From positions 1,674,001 to 1,738,000 of the forward strand of contig OZ245059.1 of the NCBI GenBank assembly GCA_965224735.1: a stretch of DNA of 64,000 nt, read 5' to 3'. A program made the position numbers and the translations under genes. The notes below the pieces were generated by a model, which saw only the letters and a list, made by a program, of their open reading frames with translations, searched no databases and had not been told where the DNA came from. Shown in pieces: positions 1 through 9,208 of the stretch. Position 1 is the first letter of the stretch, and each line of letters begins with the position of its first letter. This DNA is from Robiginitomaculum_A sp036478535 (GTDB lineage Bacteria > Pseudomonadota > Alphaproteobacteria > Caulobacterales > Maricaulaceae).

Positions 1-3000
1 CATAAGATTCCTGCACGGTACGAAACCGTTACCGAACGTGTTCTCGTTCAAGAAGCCAGCTTCGAGCTTGTTACTATTCCAGCTACCTATAGAACGGTTA
101 CGGAAACCGTTGTGGTTCAAGACGCTTCAACCGAGCTTGTTACTATTCCACCCGTCTATGGCACGGCTACTGAAACCGTTGTGGTTCAACCTGCATCAAG
201 CGAATACATTACTATCCCAGCCGTTTACGGTACACAAACGGAAACCGTTGTGGTTCAGGACGCTTCAACTCAGCTGGTTGCAATTCCCCCAATATACGAA
301 ACAGTTACTGAAACTGTTGTTGTACAAGAAGCAACAAACGAGTTGATAACAATTCCCGCCCAATACGGTACAGTCACAGAAACTGTGGTAGTCACGCCGC
401 AAACTGTTGATTATGTTACCATACCTGCCACTTATGAGGCCGTCTCCGAGACGGTTGTTGTACAAGAGGCTAGCACTGATTTGGTGACGATCCCTGCTCA
501 ATACGGTTCCGCGACTGAAACGATTGTGGTTCAAGAGGCTGCAACAGAACTTGTGACTATCCCTGCTGTGTTTGGCACAGTCACTGAAACGATTGTGGTT
601 CAAGAGGCTGCAACAGAACTTGTGAGTGTTCCAGCGAAATGGCGCACTGTATCAGAGGTCGTTGTTGTAACGCCGCAAAGCGTTCATTATGTAACGGTTC
701 CTGCGACGTACGAAGCAGTCACTGAAACCATTGTGGTTCAAGACGCTGCTTCAGAGCTTATTACAATCCCTGCTACTTACGAAACTGTAAGCGAGGCTAT
801 GGTGGTTCAAGAAGCAGCAACCGAGCAAGTCACGATCCCTGCAACGTTTGAAACGGTCACTGAAACCGTTGTGGTTCAAGAAGCAGCAACTGAGCTTGTC
901 GCGATACCCGCTACATATAAAACAGTGGCTGATATTGTTGTTGTAACGCCGCAAACTGTTGATTATGTAACAGTGCCTACGACATACGAAGCAGTCACTG
1001 AAACCGTTGTAGTTCAAGAAGCAGCAACTGAGCTTGTTGCGATACCAGCTACATATGAAACAGTGGCTGATACTATTGTTGTTTCCCCGCAAACTGTTGA
1101 TTATGTAACAGTGCCTGCGACGTACGAAGCAGTCACTGAAACCGTTGTGGTTCAAGAAGCAGCAACTGAGCTTGTCTCTATTCCTGCAACATACGGAACG
1201 GTGAGCGAAATTATGGTCGTTACGCCCCAAAGCGTTGATTATGTCACTATCCCTGCCACATATGAAACAGTGAGCGAAACTGTTGTGGTTCAAGCCGCTG
1301 CATCAGAAATGATCACGATCCCAGCAACATTTGAAACGGTTGCAGAAACCGTTGTGGTTCAAGCCGCATCTACTCAGTATGTAAGCATTCCAGCAACATT
1401 TGAAACAGTGAGTGAAACCGTTGTGGTTCAAGAAGCTTCTTCAGAGCTTGTCGCGATACCAGCTACATATGAAACAGTGGCTGATACTATTGTTGTTTCC
1501 CCGCAAACTGTTGATTATGTAACAGTGCCTGCGACGTACGAAGCAGTCACAGAGACTATAGTTGTTCAAGAGGCTGCTACAGAAGTTGTGTCAATTCCTG
1601 CAACCTTTGCAACCGTGAGTGAAACTGTTGTTGTGACACCGCAAACCGTAGATTATGTAACCGTTCCTGCGACGTATGAAACACTCACTGAAACTGTTGT
1701 GGTTCAAGACGCATCTAGCGAACTTATTCAAATCCCTGCTGTGTTTGGCACAGTAACCGAAACCGTTGAGGTAACGCCGCAAACCGTTGAATATATTGCA
1801 ATTCCTGCCGTTTACGAAACGGTATCAGAGCCATATGTTGTGCAAGCAGCATCGACGAACCTTATTACGATTCCAGCAACGTACGGCACTGTAACGGATA
1901 CTGTTGTGGTCACGCCGCAAACCGTAGATTATGTCACTATTCCAGCAACATATGAAACCTACCAAGAGCAAGTTGTTGTCCAAGCGGCATCTACTGATCT
2001 TGTAAGTGTTCCAGCCACATATGAAACCGTTACCGAGGTTATGGTTGTTACGCCGCAAAGCGTTGATTATGTCACTATCCCAGCAACTTATGGAACAGTG
2101 AACGAAACTGTTGTGGTTCAAGAAGCCGCTTCAGAAATGGTGACAATTCCAGCCACATTTGAAACTGTGACAGAAACTGTTGTTTCTCAAGCAGCGGCTA
2201 CTGAGTATGTTAGCATTCCCGCAACTTATGGAACAGTGACTGAAACTGTTGTCGTTCAAGAGGCGAGTACTCAGCTTGTGGCGATCCCTGCAACCTTCGA
2301 AACTGTAACAGAAACTATGGTTGTTACACCACAAAGCGTTGATTATGTTACAGTGCCTACAACGTACGCAACTGTTACAGAGACGGTTGTAGTTCAAGAG
2401 GCAAGTTCAAAACTTATTACAATCCCTGCAACCTTCGAAACTGTAACTGAAACTATGGTTGTTACGCCGCAAAGCGTTGATTATGCCACTATTCCAGCAA
2501 CATACGAAACAGTGAACGAAACTGTTGTGGTTCAAGAAGCCGCATCAGAAATGGTGACAATTCCAGCAACATTTGAAACTGTAGCGGAAACTATGGTTGT
2601 TACGCCGCAAAGCGTTGATTATGTCACTATTCCAACAACATACGAAACAGTGAACGAAACTGTTGTGGTTCAAGAGGCCAGCACCCAGCTTGTTTCTATC
2701 CCGGCGACATTTGAAACCGTAACGGAGACAGTTGTGGTTCAAGAGGCCAGCACTCAGCTTGTGGCGATCCCTGCAATATACGAAACAGTGAGTGAAACTG
2801 TTGTGGTTCGCGAAGCAACGACTGATCTTGTTACTATCCCTGCAACGTTCGGCACTGTGACTGAAACAGTTGTGGTCACGCCTCAATCTGTTGATTATGT
2901 AGCGGTTCCAGCTAAGTACGAAACCTATCAGGAAGCTGTTGTAGTACAAGAAGCCTCAACCCAGCTTGTTTCTATCCCAGCGACATTTGGAACCGTAACG

Positions 3001-3660
3001 GAGACAGTTGTTGCTCAAGAAGCCAGCACTCAGCTTGTAACAATCCCTGCTGTTTATGGATCGGTTACAGAAACTGTTGTTGTGAGCGATGCGAGTACTG
3101 AGCTTATAACAATTCCAGCAACGTTCAAAACTGTATCAGACACTGTTGTGGTTACGCCGCAAACTGTCGATTATGTTGTGGTTCCAGCTAAATACGAAAC
3201 CTACCAGGAAGCTGTTGTGGTTCAAGAAGCTTCAACTGAGCTTGTTAGCATTCCTGCAACATACCGCACTGTAACCGAAACCGTTATTGTTCAAGAAGCG
3301 GCTACTGAATTAGTTGCTGTTCCTGCTACATATAAAACTGTCAACGAAACAATCGTTGTAGCGCCGCAAACTGTTGAATATATTGCAATTCCTGCGAAAT
3401 TCCGTAACGAAACGCAAACATATGTTCAACAAGACAGCACTGATGAGCTTGTGGTTATCCCAGCTGTTTATGGCACAGTTACGGAAACAATCACCACGCA
3501 AGAAGCATCCTCTAGCCTTCGCGCTGTTCCTGCGACATACAGAACTGTCAATGAAACAATGGTTATTCAGCCAGAACGTACTGAGATCCAAGTTATCCCA
3601 GCCGTTTATGAAACACGTACAGAGCGTCTTTTGGTTGCACCAGCCCGCGAAGAGTGGAAA
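1..3660 (+). repeat. Acidic 69-bp repeat array (about 53 units)
   Basis: Units of 69 bp encode 23 residues with a VVV strand, a short acidic or polar turn, and an IPAT[YF] motif. Two unit types (Q-E-A-S/A-T and T-P-Q-S/T-V-D-Y) are interspersed. The array has many Glu and almost no Lys or Arg. Nucleotide divergence between units is moderate, so the array looks older than the basic one downstream. The unit count is array length divided by 69. Confidence 0.85.
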
Positions 3661-6600
3661 TCTGGTACGCAAGCCATTAATGCGCGTCAACTTCAGCGTA
3701 ATGGTCGGATTAATACGAACCAAGCACGCCAGTTCACAATCTTTAACGGTACGTCACAGCAAGTTATCGAATCCACACAGACAATCGTGAATGCTACTGG
3801 CGAGATTTTGTGCCGCGTTCTTATTCCGGCTCAATACAAAACGATTACAAAACGTGTGATTAAAACACCAGCACGCACCGTTGAAAAACGTATCCCATCT
3901 GTGAGTAAAACAATCACAAGGCGTGTTGTAGATCGCCCCGCAACAGCGCAAGAAATTGCTATTCCTGCTAAAACGAGTACAATCACACGCCGCGTTGTAA
4001 AACGCCCCGCGCAAGTGATGAGCTTGCTCGAAGCACAAAATGCTGGCCTCTCTGGCTATGGTAAATTGGGTTCAGGCGGCGGAAGCATTTCAGGCTTTGT
4101 TGATGGCAATAACGATGGCGCTGATGACCGTGATGGCCTCTCTCGCTCAGCAGCTTCTGTTGCAGATCGCAAAGGCAATGGCACTCGTGCATATGACTAT
4201 CGTGGTGGTCGGTATGGCCAAAAGATTGGTAGCTATTCAACACGCGTAATCGCTCAAGAAGCACAAATTCAAGAACGTGTTATCCCTGCCGTTACAAAAA
4301 CGATTACCCGCCGCGTTGTTGATCAGGTTGCGCACACTGTAGAGCGGACAATCCCAGCTGTGACCAAAACAATCACACGCCGCGTTGTTGATCGCCCTGC
4401 AAGTACGCAAGAACGCGTTATCCCGGTTGTGACCAAAATGGAAGCACGCCGCCGTATTGCAACACCTGCAAGCACTGTAGAGCGTGTTATACCAGCTGTA
4501 ATTAAGCAAGTGACACGCCGCGTTGTCGACCGCCCTGCGAGCACGCAAGAGCGCACGATCCCTGCTGTGATGAAACAAATTACACGCCGCGTCGTTAAAA
4601 CACCGGCAAGCACTGTAGAGCGCGTTATACCAGCTGTAATTAAGCAAGTGACACGCCGCGTTGTCAAAACACCTGCTGCGACGCAAGAGCGGGTAATTCC
4701 AGCTGTGACTATGATGGAAAAACGCCGCCGTATCGTGAGTCCTGCTGCTACAATCGAGAAAGTTATCCCAGCTGTAACCAGACAAGTAACGCGCCGCGTC
4801 GTCAAGACTCCAGCCTCCACCATAGAGAAAGTCATCCCAGCTGTTATAAAAACGCGAACTCGCCGTGTTGTTAAAACACCAGCAGGCACGCAAGAACGGA
4901 TGATCCCTGCTGTGACCAAGCAAATTACCCGCCGCGTTGTCAAAACTCCCGCGGGCGCTCAAGAGCGAGTAATTCCAGCCATCATGAAGCAGGTGACACG
5001 CCGCGTGATTAAGGATGCTGCGCACACTGTAGAGCGTGTTGTCCCTGCTGTGACCAAGCAAGTGACACGCCGCGTTGTTAAAACACCTGCTCGGACACAA
5101 GAGCGGGTAATTCCAGCTATCATAAAGCAAGTGACACGCCGCGTGATCAAGGATGCTGCGCACACTGTAGAGCGCGTTGTCCCTGCTGTGACCAAGCAAG
5201 TGACACGCCGCGTTGTCAAAACTCCCGCGGGCGCTCAAGAGCGGGTAATTCCAGCCATCACCAAGCAGGTGACACGCCGCGTGATTAAGGATGCTGCGCA
5301 CACTGTAGAGCGCGTTGTCCCTGCTGTGACCAAGCAAGTGACACGCCGCGTTGTCAAAACTCCCGCTGCGACACAAGAGCGGATAATTCCAGCCATCACC
5401 AAGCAGGTGACACGCCGCGTTGTCAAAACACCTGCTGCGACGCAAGAGCGGGTAATTCCAGCCATCATGAAGCAGGTGACACGCCGCGTTGTCAAAACTC
5501 CCGCTGCGACGCAAGAGCGGGTAATTCCGGCCATCATGAAGCAAGTGACGCGCCGCGTGATTAAGGATGCTGCGCACACTGTAGAGCGTGTTGTCCCTGC
5601 TGTGACCAAGCAAGTGACACGCCGCGTTGTCAAAACTCCAGCAAGTGCTATCGAGAGAGTCATCCCAGCTATCACGAAAATGGAAACACGCCGCCGCATC
5701 AAGACACCAGCTCGTACTGCTGAGAAAGTTATCCCAGCAATTATTAAACAGGTGACACGCCGCGTTGTTAAAACCCCTGCGTCTACGATTGAGAAAGTTA
5801 TCCCGGCGATTATGAAGGTGCGTACGCGCCGCGTGATTAAGACGCCAGCCCATACAATCGAGAAAGTTGTTCCAGCTGTGATGTCTCAAGTCACCCGCCG
5901 CGTTGTTAAAACACCCGCTGCGACGCAAGAACGGATACTTCCAGCCATCATGAAGCAAGTGACACGCCGCGTGATTAAGGATGCTGCGCACACTATAGAG
6001 CGCGTTATTCCTGCTGTGACCAAGCAAATCACCCGCCGCGTTGTCAAAACACCTGCTGCGACGCAAGAGCGGGTAATTCCGGCCATCATGAAGCAAGTGA
6101 CGCGCCGCGTGATTAAGGATGCTGCGCACACTATAGAGCGTGTTGTCCCTGCTGTGACCAAGCAAGTGACACGCCGCGTTGTCAAAACACCTGCTGCGAC
6201 GCAAGAGCGGGTAATCCCAGCCATCGCTAAGCAAATTACTCGCCGCGTGATTAAGGATGCTGCGCACACTATAGAGCGCGTTATCCCTGCTGTGACCAAG
6301 CAAGTGACACGCCGCGTTGTCAAAACACCTGCTGCGACGCAAGAGCGGGTAATTCCAGCCATCATGAAGCAAGTGACACGCCGCGTGATTAAGGATGCTG
6401 CGCACACTATAGAGCGCGTTATTCCTGCTGTGACCAAGCAAATCACCCGCCGCGTTGTCAAAACTCCTGCTGCGACGCAAGAGCGAGTAATTCCAGCCAT
6501 CATGAAGCAAGTGACACGCCGCGTGATTAAGGATGCTGCGCACACTGTAGAGCGCGTTGTCCCTGCTGTGACCAAGCAAGTGACACGCCGCGTTGTCAAA

Positions 6601-8241
6601 ACACCTGCTGCGACGCAAGAGCGGGTAATTCCAGCCATCATGAAGCAAGTGACACGCCGCGTGATTAAGGATGCTGCGCACACTGTAGAGCGCGTTATTC
6701 CTGCTGTGACCAAGCAAGTGACACGCCGCGTTGTGGATACACCAGCCTCTACGGTTGAACGTGTTATCCCTGCTGTGATCAAGCAAGTGACACGCCGCGT
6801 TGTCAAAACACCTGCTGCGACGCAAGAGCGTGTTATCCCTGCTATTATCAAGCAAGTAACGCGTCAGGTTGTTAAAACACCTGCTGCGACGCAAGAGCGG
6901 ATAATTCCAGCCATCACAAAGCAAATTACTCGCCGCGTGATTAAGGACGCTGCGCACACTGTAGAGCGCGTTGTCCCTGCTGTGACCAAGCAAGTGACAC
7001 GCCGCGTTGTGGATACACCAGCCTCTACGGTTGAACGTGTTATTCCTGCTGTGATTAAGCAAGTGACACGCCGCGTTGTCAAAACACCAGCGTCTACACA
7101 AGAGCGGGTTATTCCTGCTGTGACCAAGCAAATTACACGCCGTGTTGTCAAAACACCAGCGTCTACACAAGAGCGGGTAATCCCAGCCATCACAAAGCAA
7201 GTGACACGCCGCGTGATTAAGGATGCTGCGCACACTGTAGAACGTGTTATTCCTGCTGTGATTAAGCAAATCACCCGCCGCGTTGTCAAAACTCCTGCTG
7301 CGACGCAAGAGCGGATAATCCCTGCTGTGATTAAGCAAGTGACACGCCGCGTTGTCAAAACTCCTGCTGCGACGCAAGAGCGGATAATCCCTGCTGTGAT
7401 TAAGCAAGTCACGCGCCGCGTTATCAAAACGCCTGCGTCTACACAGCAGCGTGCAATCCCGGCGATCACGAAGCAAGTGACCCGCCGCGTTATCAAAACA
7501 CCAGCCCGGACACAAGAACACGTTATCCCTGTGATCACGAAAACTGTGTCTCGCCAGGTTGTTGACAAACCAGCAAGTACTCAGCGCCGCGAAATCCCTG
7601 CCCGTTACGATACAGTTTCTGTACAAAAAATGGTATCGTTGGCACGGATTGAAGCAACAGCCATCAAAGCTGAATATGGCACGATTGAAAAACGTGTTAA
7701 AATTCAGGACGAGAAAGCTGAATGGCGTCAGGTTCTTTGTGAGGCAAACGCAAACACACGCGTTATTTCTGCAATCCAAACGCAGCTTAAACAGCGTGGT
7801 TACTACCAAGGCCGTATTGATGGTATTCTCGGACGCTCCACATATACAGCAGTTGAGCAATATCAAATCAAACAAGGTCTATCGACTGGTGGTTTGACGC
7901 TCCGTACTGTTGATAGTCTTGGTGTTGATTGGCGCTCAATGGTTAGTGGTGGCAGTTATGTCAACACAATTGGCGGCTCTACATTCGGCAGAACAACTGG
8001 CGGTGCTGCTACAGGTGGTACAATAGCGAGAGGCTCAATTGGCACGAGTACAACTGGCGGTGCTGTTACAGGTGGCGCAATAACTAGAGGTTCAGTTGGC
8101 GGTAGTTCTTCAGCCACAAGCGGATGGATAGTACGCTCAAATGGCCAAGTTGTGAACGCAGCTGGTACGGTTGTCGGGCGGGTTGATGCAAACGGTAATG
8201 TTATTAATGCAGCTGGCAAAATCATCGGCCGCGTTAGATAA
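1..8241 (+). CDS. Giant 23-residue-repeat protein with C-terminal peptidoglycan-binding domain (5' end outside window)
   Basis: The frame is open from base 1 to the TAA at 8239-8241 (about 2,746 codons seen), so the start and any signal peptide lie upstream. Most of the protein is one 23-residue unit. In the first part it is acidic (type TETVVVQEASTQLVAIPATF or TETMVVTPQSVDYVTIPATY). From about 3820 it is basic (type TRRVVKTPAATQERVIPAIM). Between 4018 and 4254 is a non-repeat linker with DGNNDGADD, a DxNxDGxxD calcium-loop pattern. Near the end (about 7720-7900) come a Trp/Cys motif EWRQVLCE and a PG_binding_1-like domain (IQTQLKQRGYYQGRIDGILG), then a Gly/Thr/Ser tail and two repeats like NGQVVNAAGTVVGRV. 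I infer an envelope or surface structural protein anchored to peptidoglycan. Its function is unknown. Confidence 0.85.
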   Translation, partial: HKIPARYETVTERVLVQEASFELVTIPATYRTVTETVVVQDASTELVTIPPVYGTATETVVVQPASSEYITIPAVYGTQTETVVVQDASTQLVAIPPIYETVTETVVVQEATNELITIPAQYGTVTETVVVTPQTVDYVTIPATYEAVSETVVVQEASTDLVTIPAQYGSATETIVVQEAATELVTIPAVFGTVTETIVVQEAATELVSVPAKWRTVSEVVVVTPQSVHYVTVPATYEAVTETIVVQDAASELITIPATYETVSEAMVVQEAATEQVTIPATFETVTETVVVQEAATELVAIPATYKTVADIVVVTPQTVDYVTVPTTYEAVTETVVVQEAATELVAIPATYETVADTIVVSPQTVDYVTVPATYEAVTETVVVQEAATELVSIPATYGTVSEIMVVTPQSVDYVTIPATYETVSETVVVQAAASEMITIPATFETVAETVVVQAASTQYVSIPATFETVSETVVVQEASSELVAIPATYETVADTIVVSPQTVDYVTVPATYEAVTETIVVQEAATEVVSIPATFATVSETVVVTPQTVDYVTVPATYETLTETVVVQDASSELIQIPAVFGTVTETVEVTPQTVEYIAIPAVYETVSEPYVVQAASTNLITIPATYGTVTDTVVVTPQTVDYVTIPATYETYQEQVVVQAASTDLVSVPATYETVTEVMVVTPQSVDYVTIPATYGTVNETVVVQEAASEMVTIPATFETVTETVVSQAAATEYVSIPATYGTVTETVVVQEASTQLVAIPATFETVTETMVVTPQSVDYVTVPTTYATVTETVVVQEASSKLITIPATFETVTETMVVTPQSVDYATIPATYETVNETVVVQEAASEMVTIPATFETVAETMVVTPQSVDYVTIPTTYETVNETVVVQEASTQLVSIPATFETVTETVVVQEASTQLVAIPAIYETVSETVVVREATTDLVTIPATFGTVTETVVVTPQSVDYVAVPAKYETYQEAVVVQEASTQLVSIPATFGTVTETVVAQEASTQLVTIPAVYGSVTETVVVSDASTELITIPATFKTVSDTVVVTPQTVDYVVVPAKYETYQEAVVVQEASTELVSIPATYRTVTETVIVQEAATELVAVPATYKTVNETIVVAPQTVEYIAIPAKFRNETQTYVQQDSTDELVVIPAVYGTVTETITTQEASSSLRAVPATYRTVNETMVIQPERTEIQVIPAVYETRTERLLVAPAREEWKSGTQAINARQLQRNGRINTNQARQFTIFNGTSQQVIESTQTIVNATGEILCRVLIPAQYKTITKRVIKTPARTVEKRIPSVSKTITRRVVDRPATAQEIAIPAKTSTITRRVVKRPAQVMSLLEAQNAGLSGYGKLGSGGGSISGFVDGNNDGADDRDGLSRSAASVADRKGNGTRAYDYRGGRYGQKIGSYSTRVIAQEAQIQERVIPAVTKTITRRVVDQVAHTVERTIPAVTKTITRRVVDRPASTQERVIPVVTKMEARRRIATPASTVERVIPAVIKQVTRRVVDRPASTQERTIPAVMKQITRRVVKTPASTVERVIPAVIKQVTRRVVKTPAATQERVIPAVTMMEKRRRIVSPAATIEKVIPAVTRQVTRRVVKTPASTIEKVIPAVIKTRTRRVVKTPAGTQERMIPAVTKQITRRVVKTPAGAQERVIPAIMKQVTRRVIKDAAHTVERVVPAVTKQVTRRVVKTPARTQERVIPAIIKQVTRRVIKDAAHTVERVVPAVTKQVTRRVVKTPAGAQERVIPAITKQVTRRVIKDAAHTVERVVPAVTKQVTRRVVKTPAATQERIIPAITKQVTRRVVKTPAATQERVIPAIMKQVTRRVVKTPAATQERVIPAIMKQVTRRVIKDAAHTVERVVPAVTKQVTRRVVKTPASAIERVIPAITKMETRRRIKTPARTAEKVIPAIIKQVTRRVVKTPASTIEKVIPAIMKVRTRRVIKTPAHTIEKVVPAVMSQVTRRVVKTPAATQERILPAIMKQVTRRVIKDAAHTIERVIPAVTKQITRRVVKTPAATQERVIPAIMKQVTRRVIKDAAHTIERVVPAVTKQVTRRVVKTPAATQERVIPAIAKQITRRVIKDAAHTIERVIPAVTKQVTRRVVKTPAATQERVIPAIMKQVTRRVIKDAAHTIERVIPAVTKQITRRVVKTPAATQERVIPAIMKQVTRRVIKDAAHTVERVVPAVTKQVTRRVVKTPAATQERVIPAIMKQVTRRVIKDAAHTVERVIPAVTKQVTRRVVDTPASTVERVIPAVIKQVTRRVVKTPAATQERVIPAIIKQVTRQVVKTPAATQERIIPAITKQITRRVIKDAAHTVERVVPAVTKQVTRRVVDTPASTVERVIPAVIKQVTRRVVKTPASTQERVIPAVTKQITRRVVKTPASTQERVIPAITKQVTRRVIKDAAHTVERVIPAVIKQITRRVVKTPAATQERIIPAVIKQVTRRVVKTPAATQERIIPAVIKQVTRRVIKTPASTQQRAIPAITKQVTRRVIKTPARTQEHVIPVITKTVSRQVVDKPASTQRREIPARYDTVSVQKMVSLARIEATAIKAEYGTIEKRVKIQDEKAEWRQVLCEANANTRVISAIQTQLKQRGYYQGRIDGILGRSTYTAVEQYQIKQGLSTGGLTLRTVDSLGVDWRSMVSGGSYVNTIGGSTFGRTTGGAATGGTIARGSIGTSTTGGAVTGGAITRGSVGGSSSATSGWIVRSNGQVVNAAGTVVGRVDANGNVINAAGKIIGRVR
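3823..7620 (+). repeat. Basic 69-bp repeat array (about 50 units), partly as 138-bp dimers
   Basis: This is the same 23-residue period as the upstream array, but each unit carries TRRVV/TRRVI followed by K or D and ends IPA-x-x-KQ. Between about 4990 and 7270 the units alternate as a 46-residue dimer (KTPAATQER then KDAAHTVER). I count 12 copies of IKDAAHT, many nearly identical at the DNA level, which suggests recent expansion or gene conversion. A 238-bp linker at 4017-4254 interrupts the array after its first units. Confidence 0.85.
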
Positions 8242-8263
8242 TATCTAGTCACGATAACGAATT

Positions 8264-8293
8264 AAACTCCGCGCTTTTTGGCGCGGAGTTTTT
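8264..8293 (+). terminator. Rho-independent terminator of the repeat-protein gene
   Basis: An 11-bp stem AAACTCCGCGC / GCGCGGAGTTT with a TTTTTG loop runs into a T run ending at 8293. It lies 22 bp after the stop codon of the giant repeat gene. Confidence 0.85.
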
Positions 8294-8355
8294 CTTAGGG
8301 CGCTAAATCCCTTATGTCTGTAGACAAGTAAATGAATTTTGATGTGAATCCCTCG

Positions 8356-8383
8356 TTGACTTTATGCTTTTGATGCGTATATT
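8356..8383 (+). promoter_or_regulatory. Candidate sigma-70 promoter for rplU-rpmA
   Basis: TTGACT (8356-8361), a 16-bp spacer and TATATT (8378-8383) lie about 100 bp upstream of rplU and after the preceding terminator. This would leave a 5' leader of about 95 nt. Called from consensus match and position only. Confidence 0.5.
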
Positions 8384-8483
8384 TCGCGCTTCCTACGCAG
8401 GTACGGGATTTACAAATTTTGATACGGTCTATAGTTTAGCGGTATTTCGCGCGATATTAGCCCAGGTTATGAAGGATAAAATT

Positions 8484-8795
8484 ATGTTCGCAGTCATCAA
8501 GACAGGCGGCAAACAATATAAAGTCACCAAAGACGACATTATTATTGTTGAAAAGTTAGACGTTGAAGAAGGCAAAAAAGTCACATTTGATGATGTATTG
8601 CTCTGTGGCTTAGACAAAGACGTTAAAATTGGCGCACCCAACGTTAAAGGTGCAAGTGTCACTGGCGAAGTTGTTGAGCAACGCAAAGGCCAAAAAGTTC
8701 TCGTGTTTAAAAAGAAACGCCGTCAGAACTATCGCCGTAAAAAAGGACATCGCCAACACGAAACGGTTGTTAAAATTACGGCTGTCAAAGGCTAA
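8484..8795 (+). CDS. rplU: 50S ribosomal protein bL21
   Basis: Large-subunit ribosomal protein that binds 23S rRNA. The 103-residue product begins MFAVIKTGGKQY, the bL21 signature start, and carries the basic FKKKRRQNYRRKKGHRQ segment typical of the family C-terminal half. The frame stays open another 40 codons upstream, but the ATG at 8484 is preceded by AAGGA (8472-8476) at good spacing and gives the normal family length. rpmA follows after 55 bp, the usual rplU-rpmA pair. Confidence 0.97.
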   Translation: MFAVIKTGGKQYKVTKDDIIIVEKLDVEEGKKVTFDDVLLCGLDKDVKIGAPNVKGASVTGEVVEQRKGQKVLVFKKKRRQNYRRKKGHRQHETVVKITAVKG

Positions 8796-8850
8796 TAAGA
8801 AATTCTGTGCATTTTCTCAAGAGCGCACACATATTATATGGAGACAAAAA

Positions 8851-9114
8851 GTGGCACATAAAAAAGCAGGTGGTTCATCCAATAATGGCCGCGATAGCGC
8901 GGGGCGCCGTCTTGGCGTGAAAAAATCAGGCGGGCAAGCCGTGATCGCTGGCAACATTATTATCCGCCAACGCGGTACAAAATTCTATCCTGGTGAAAAT
9001 GTAGGTATGGGCAAAGACCATACACTCTTTGCCAAGTCTGAAGGCCGTGTGACGTTTATAACCAAATGCAATAAACGCACATTTGTATCAGTGCAACCAG
9101 CGACAGCAAACTAA
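8851..9114 (+). CDS. rpmA: 50S ribosomal protein bL27 (GTG start)
   Basis: The 87-residue product begins (V/M)AHKKAGGSSNNGRDS, the bL27 N-terminus that reaches toward the peptidyl-transferase centre. The start is GTG at 8851, with GGAG seven bases upstream. An ATG at 8838 is out of frame. The N-terminus follows the short Met-Ala-His-Lys-Lys form without a Firmicutes-type cleaved leader. It is co-transcribed with rplU and followed by a strong terminator. Confidence 0.97.
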   Translation: MAHKKAGGSSNNGRDSAGRRLGVKKSGGQAVIAGNIIIRQRGTKFYPGENVGMGKDHTLFAKSEGRVTFITKCNKRTFVSVQPATAN

Positions 9115-9161
9115 GTGGCTAGATAAGGATCGCCGCAAAACGGCGGACCAAACCCATAGTA

Positions 9162-9196
9162 AAAGGGAAGATGGAACGCCCATCTTTCCTTTTTTT
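9162..9196 (+). terminator. Rho-independent terminator of rplU-rpmA
   Basis: A 13-bp stem (9162-9174 with 9180-9192, one G-U pair) with a five-base loop ends in a T run to 9196. It lies 48 bp past the rpmA stop, and the next open frame begins immediately after it. Confidence 0.85.
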
Positions 9197-9208
9197 ATGG
9201 GGTTTCTA

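Noticed and set aside
38..346. 102-codon plus-strand frame at the window start
   Set aside because: Shadow of the acidic repeat array in another frame.
1..7620. Regular repeats as a CRISPR array
   Set aside because: The repeats are 69 bp, in frame, coding and without distinct spacers.
4237..7875. Very long open frame on the minus strand across the basic repeat array (over 1,200 codons), plus several others in the same region
   Set aside because: It mirrors the 69-bp repeat of the plus-strand gene; product is an artefact-like Asn/Cys/His-rich repeat with no start signal. The plus frame has a coherent domain order.
8300..8480. A tRNA or other structured RNA in the rplU leader
   Set aside because: No cloverleaf or known ribosomal-protein leader fold could be drawn; only the promoter call is supportable. 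I also found no complete tRNA or rRNA gene elsewhere in the window.
8364..8483. 40-codon N-terminal extension of bL21
   Set aside because: No family match, overlaps the probable promoter; the ATG at 8484 has a good ribosome-binding site.
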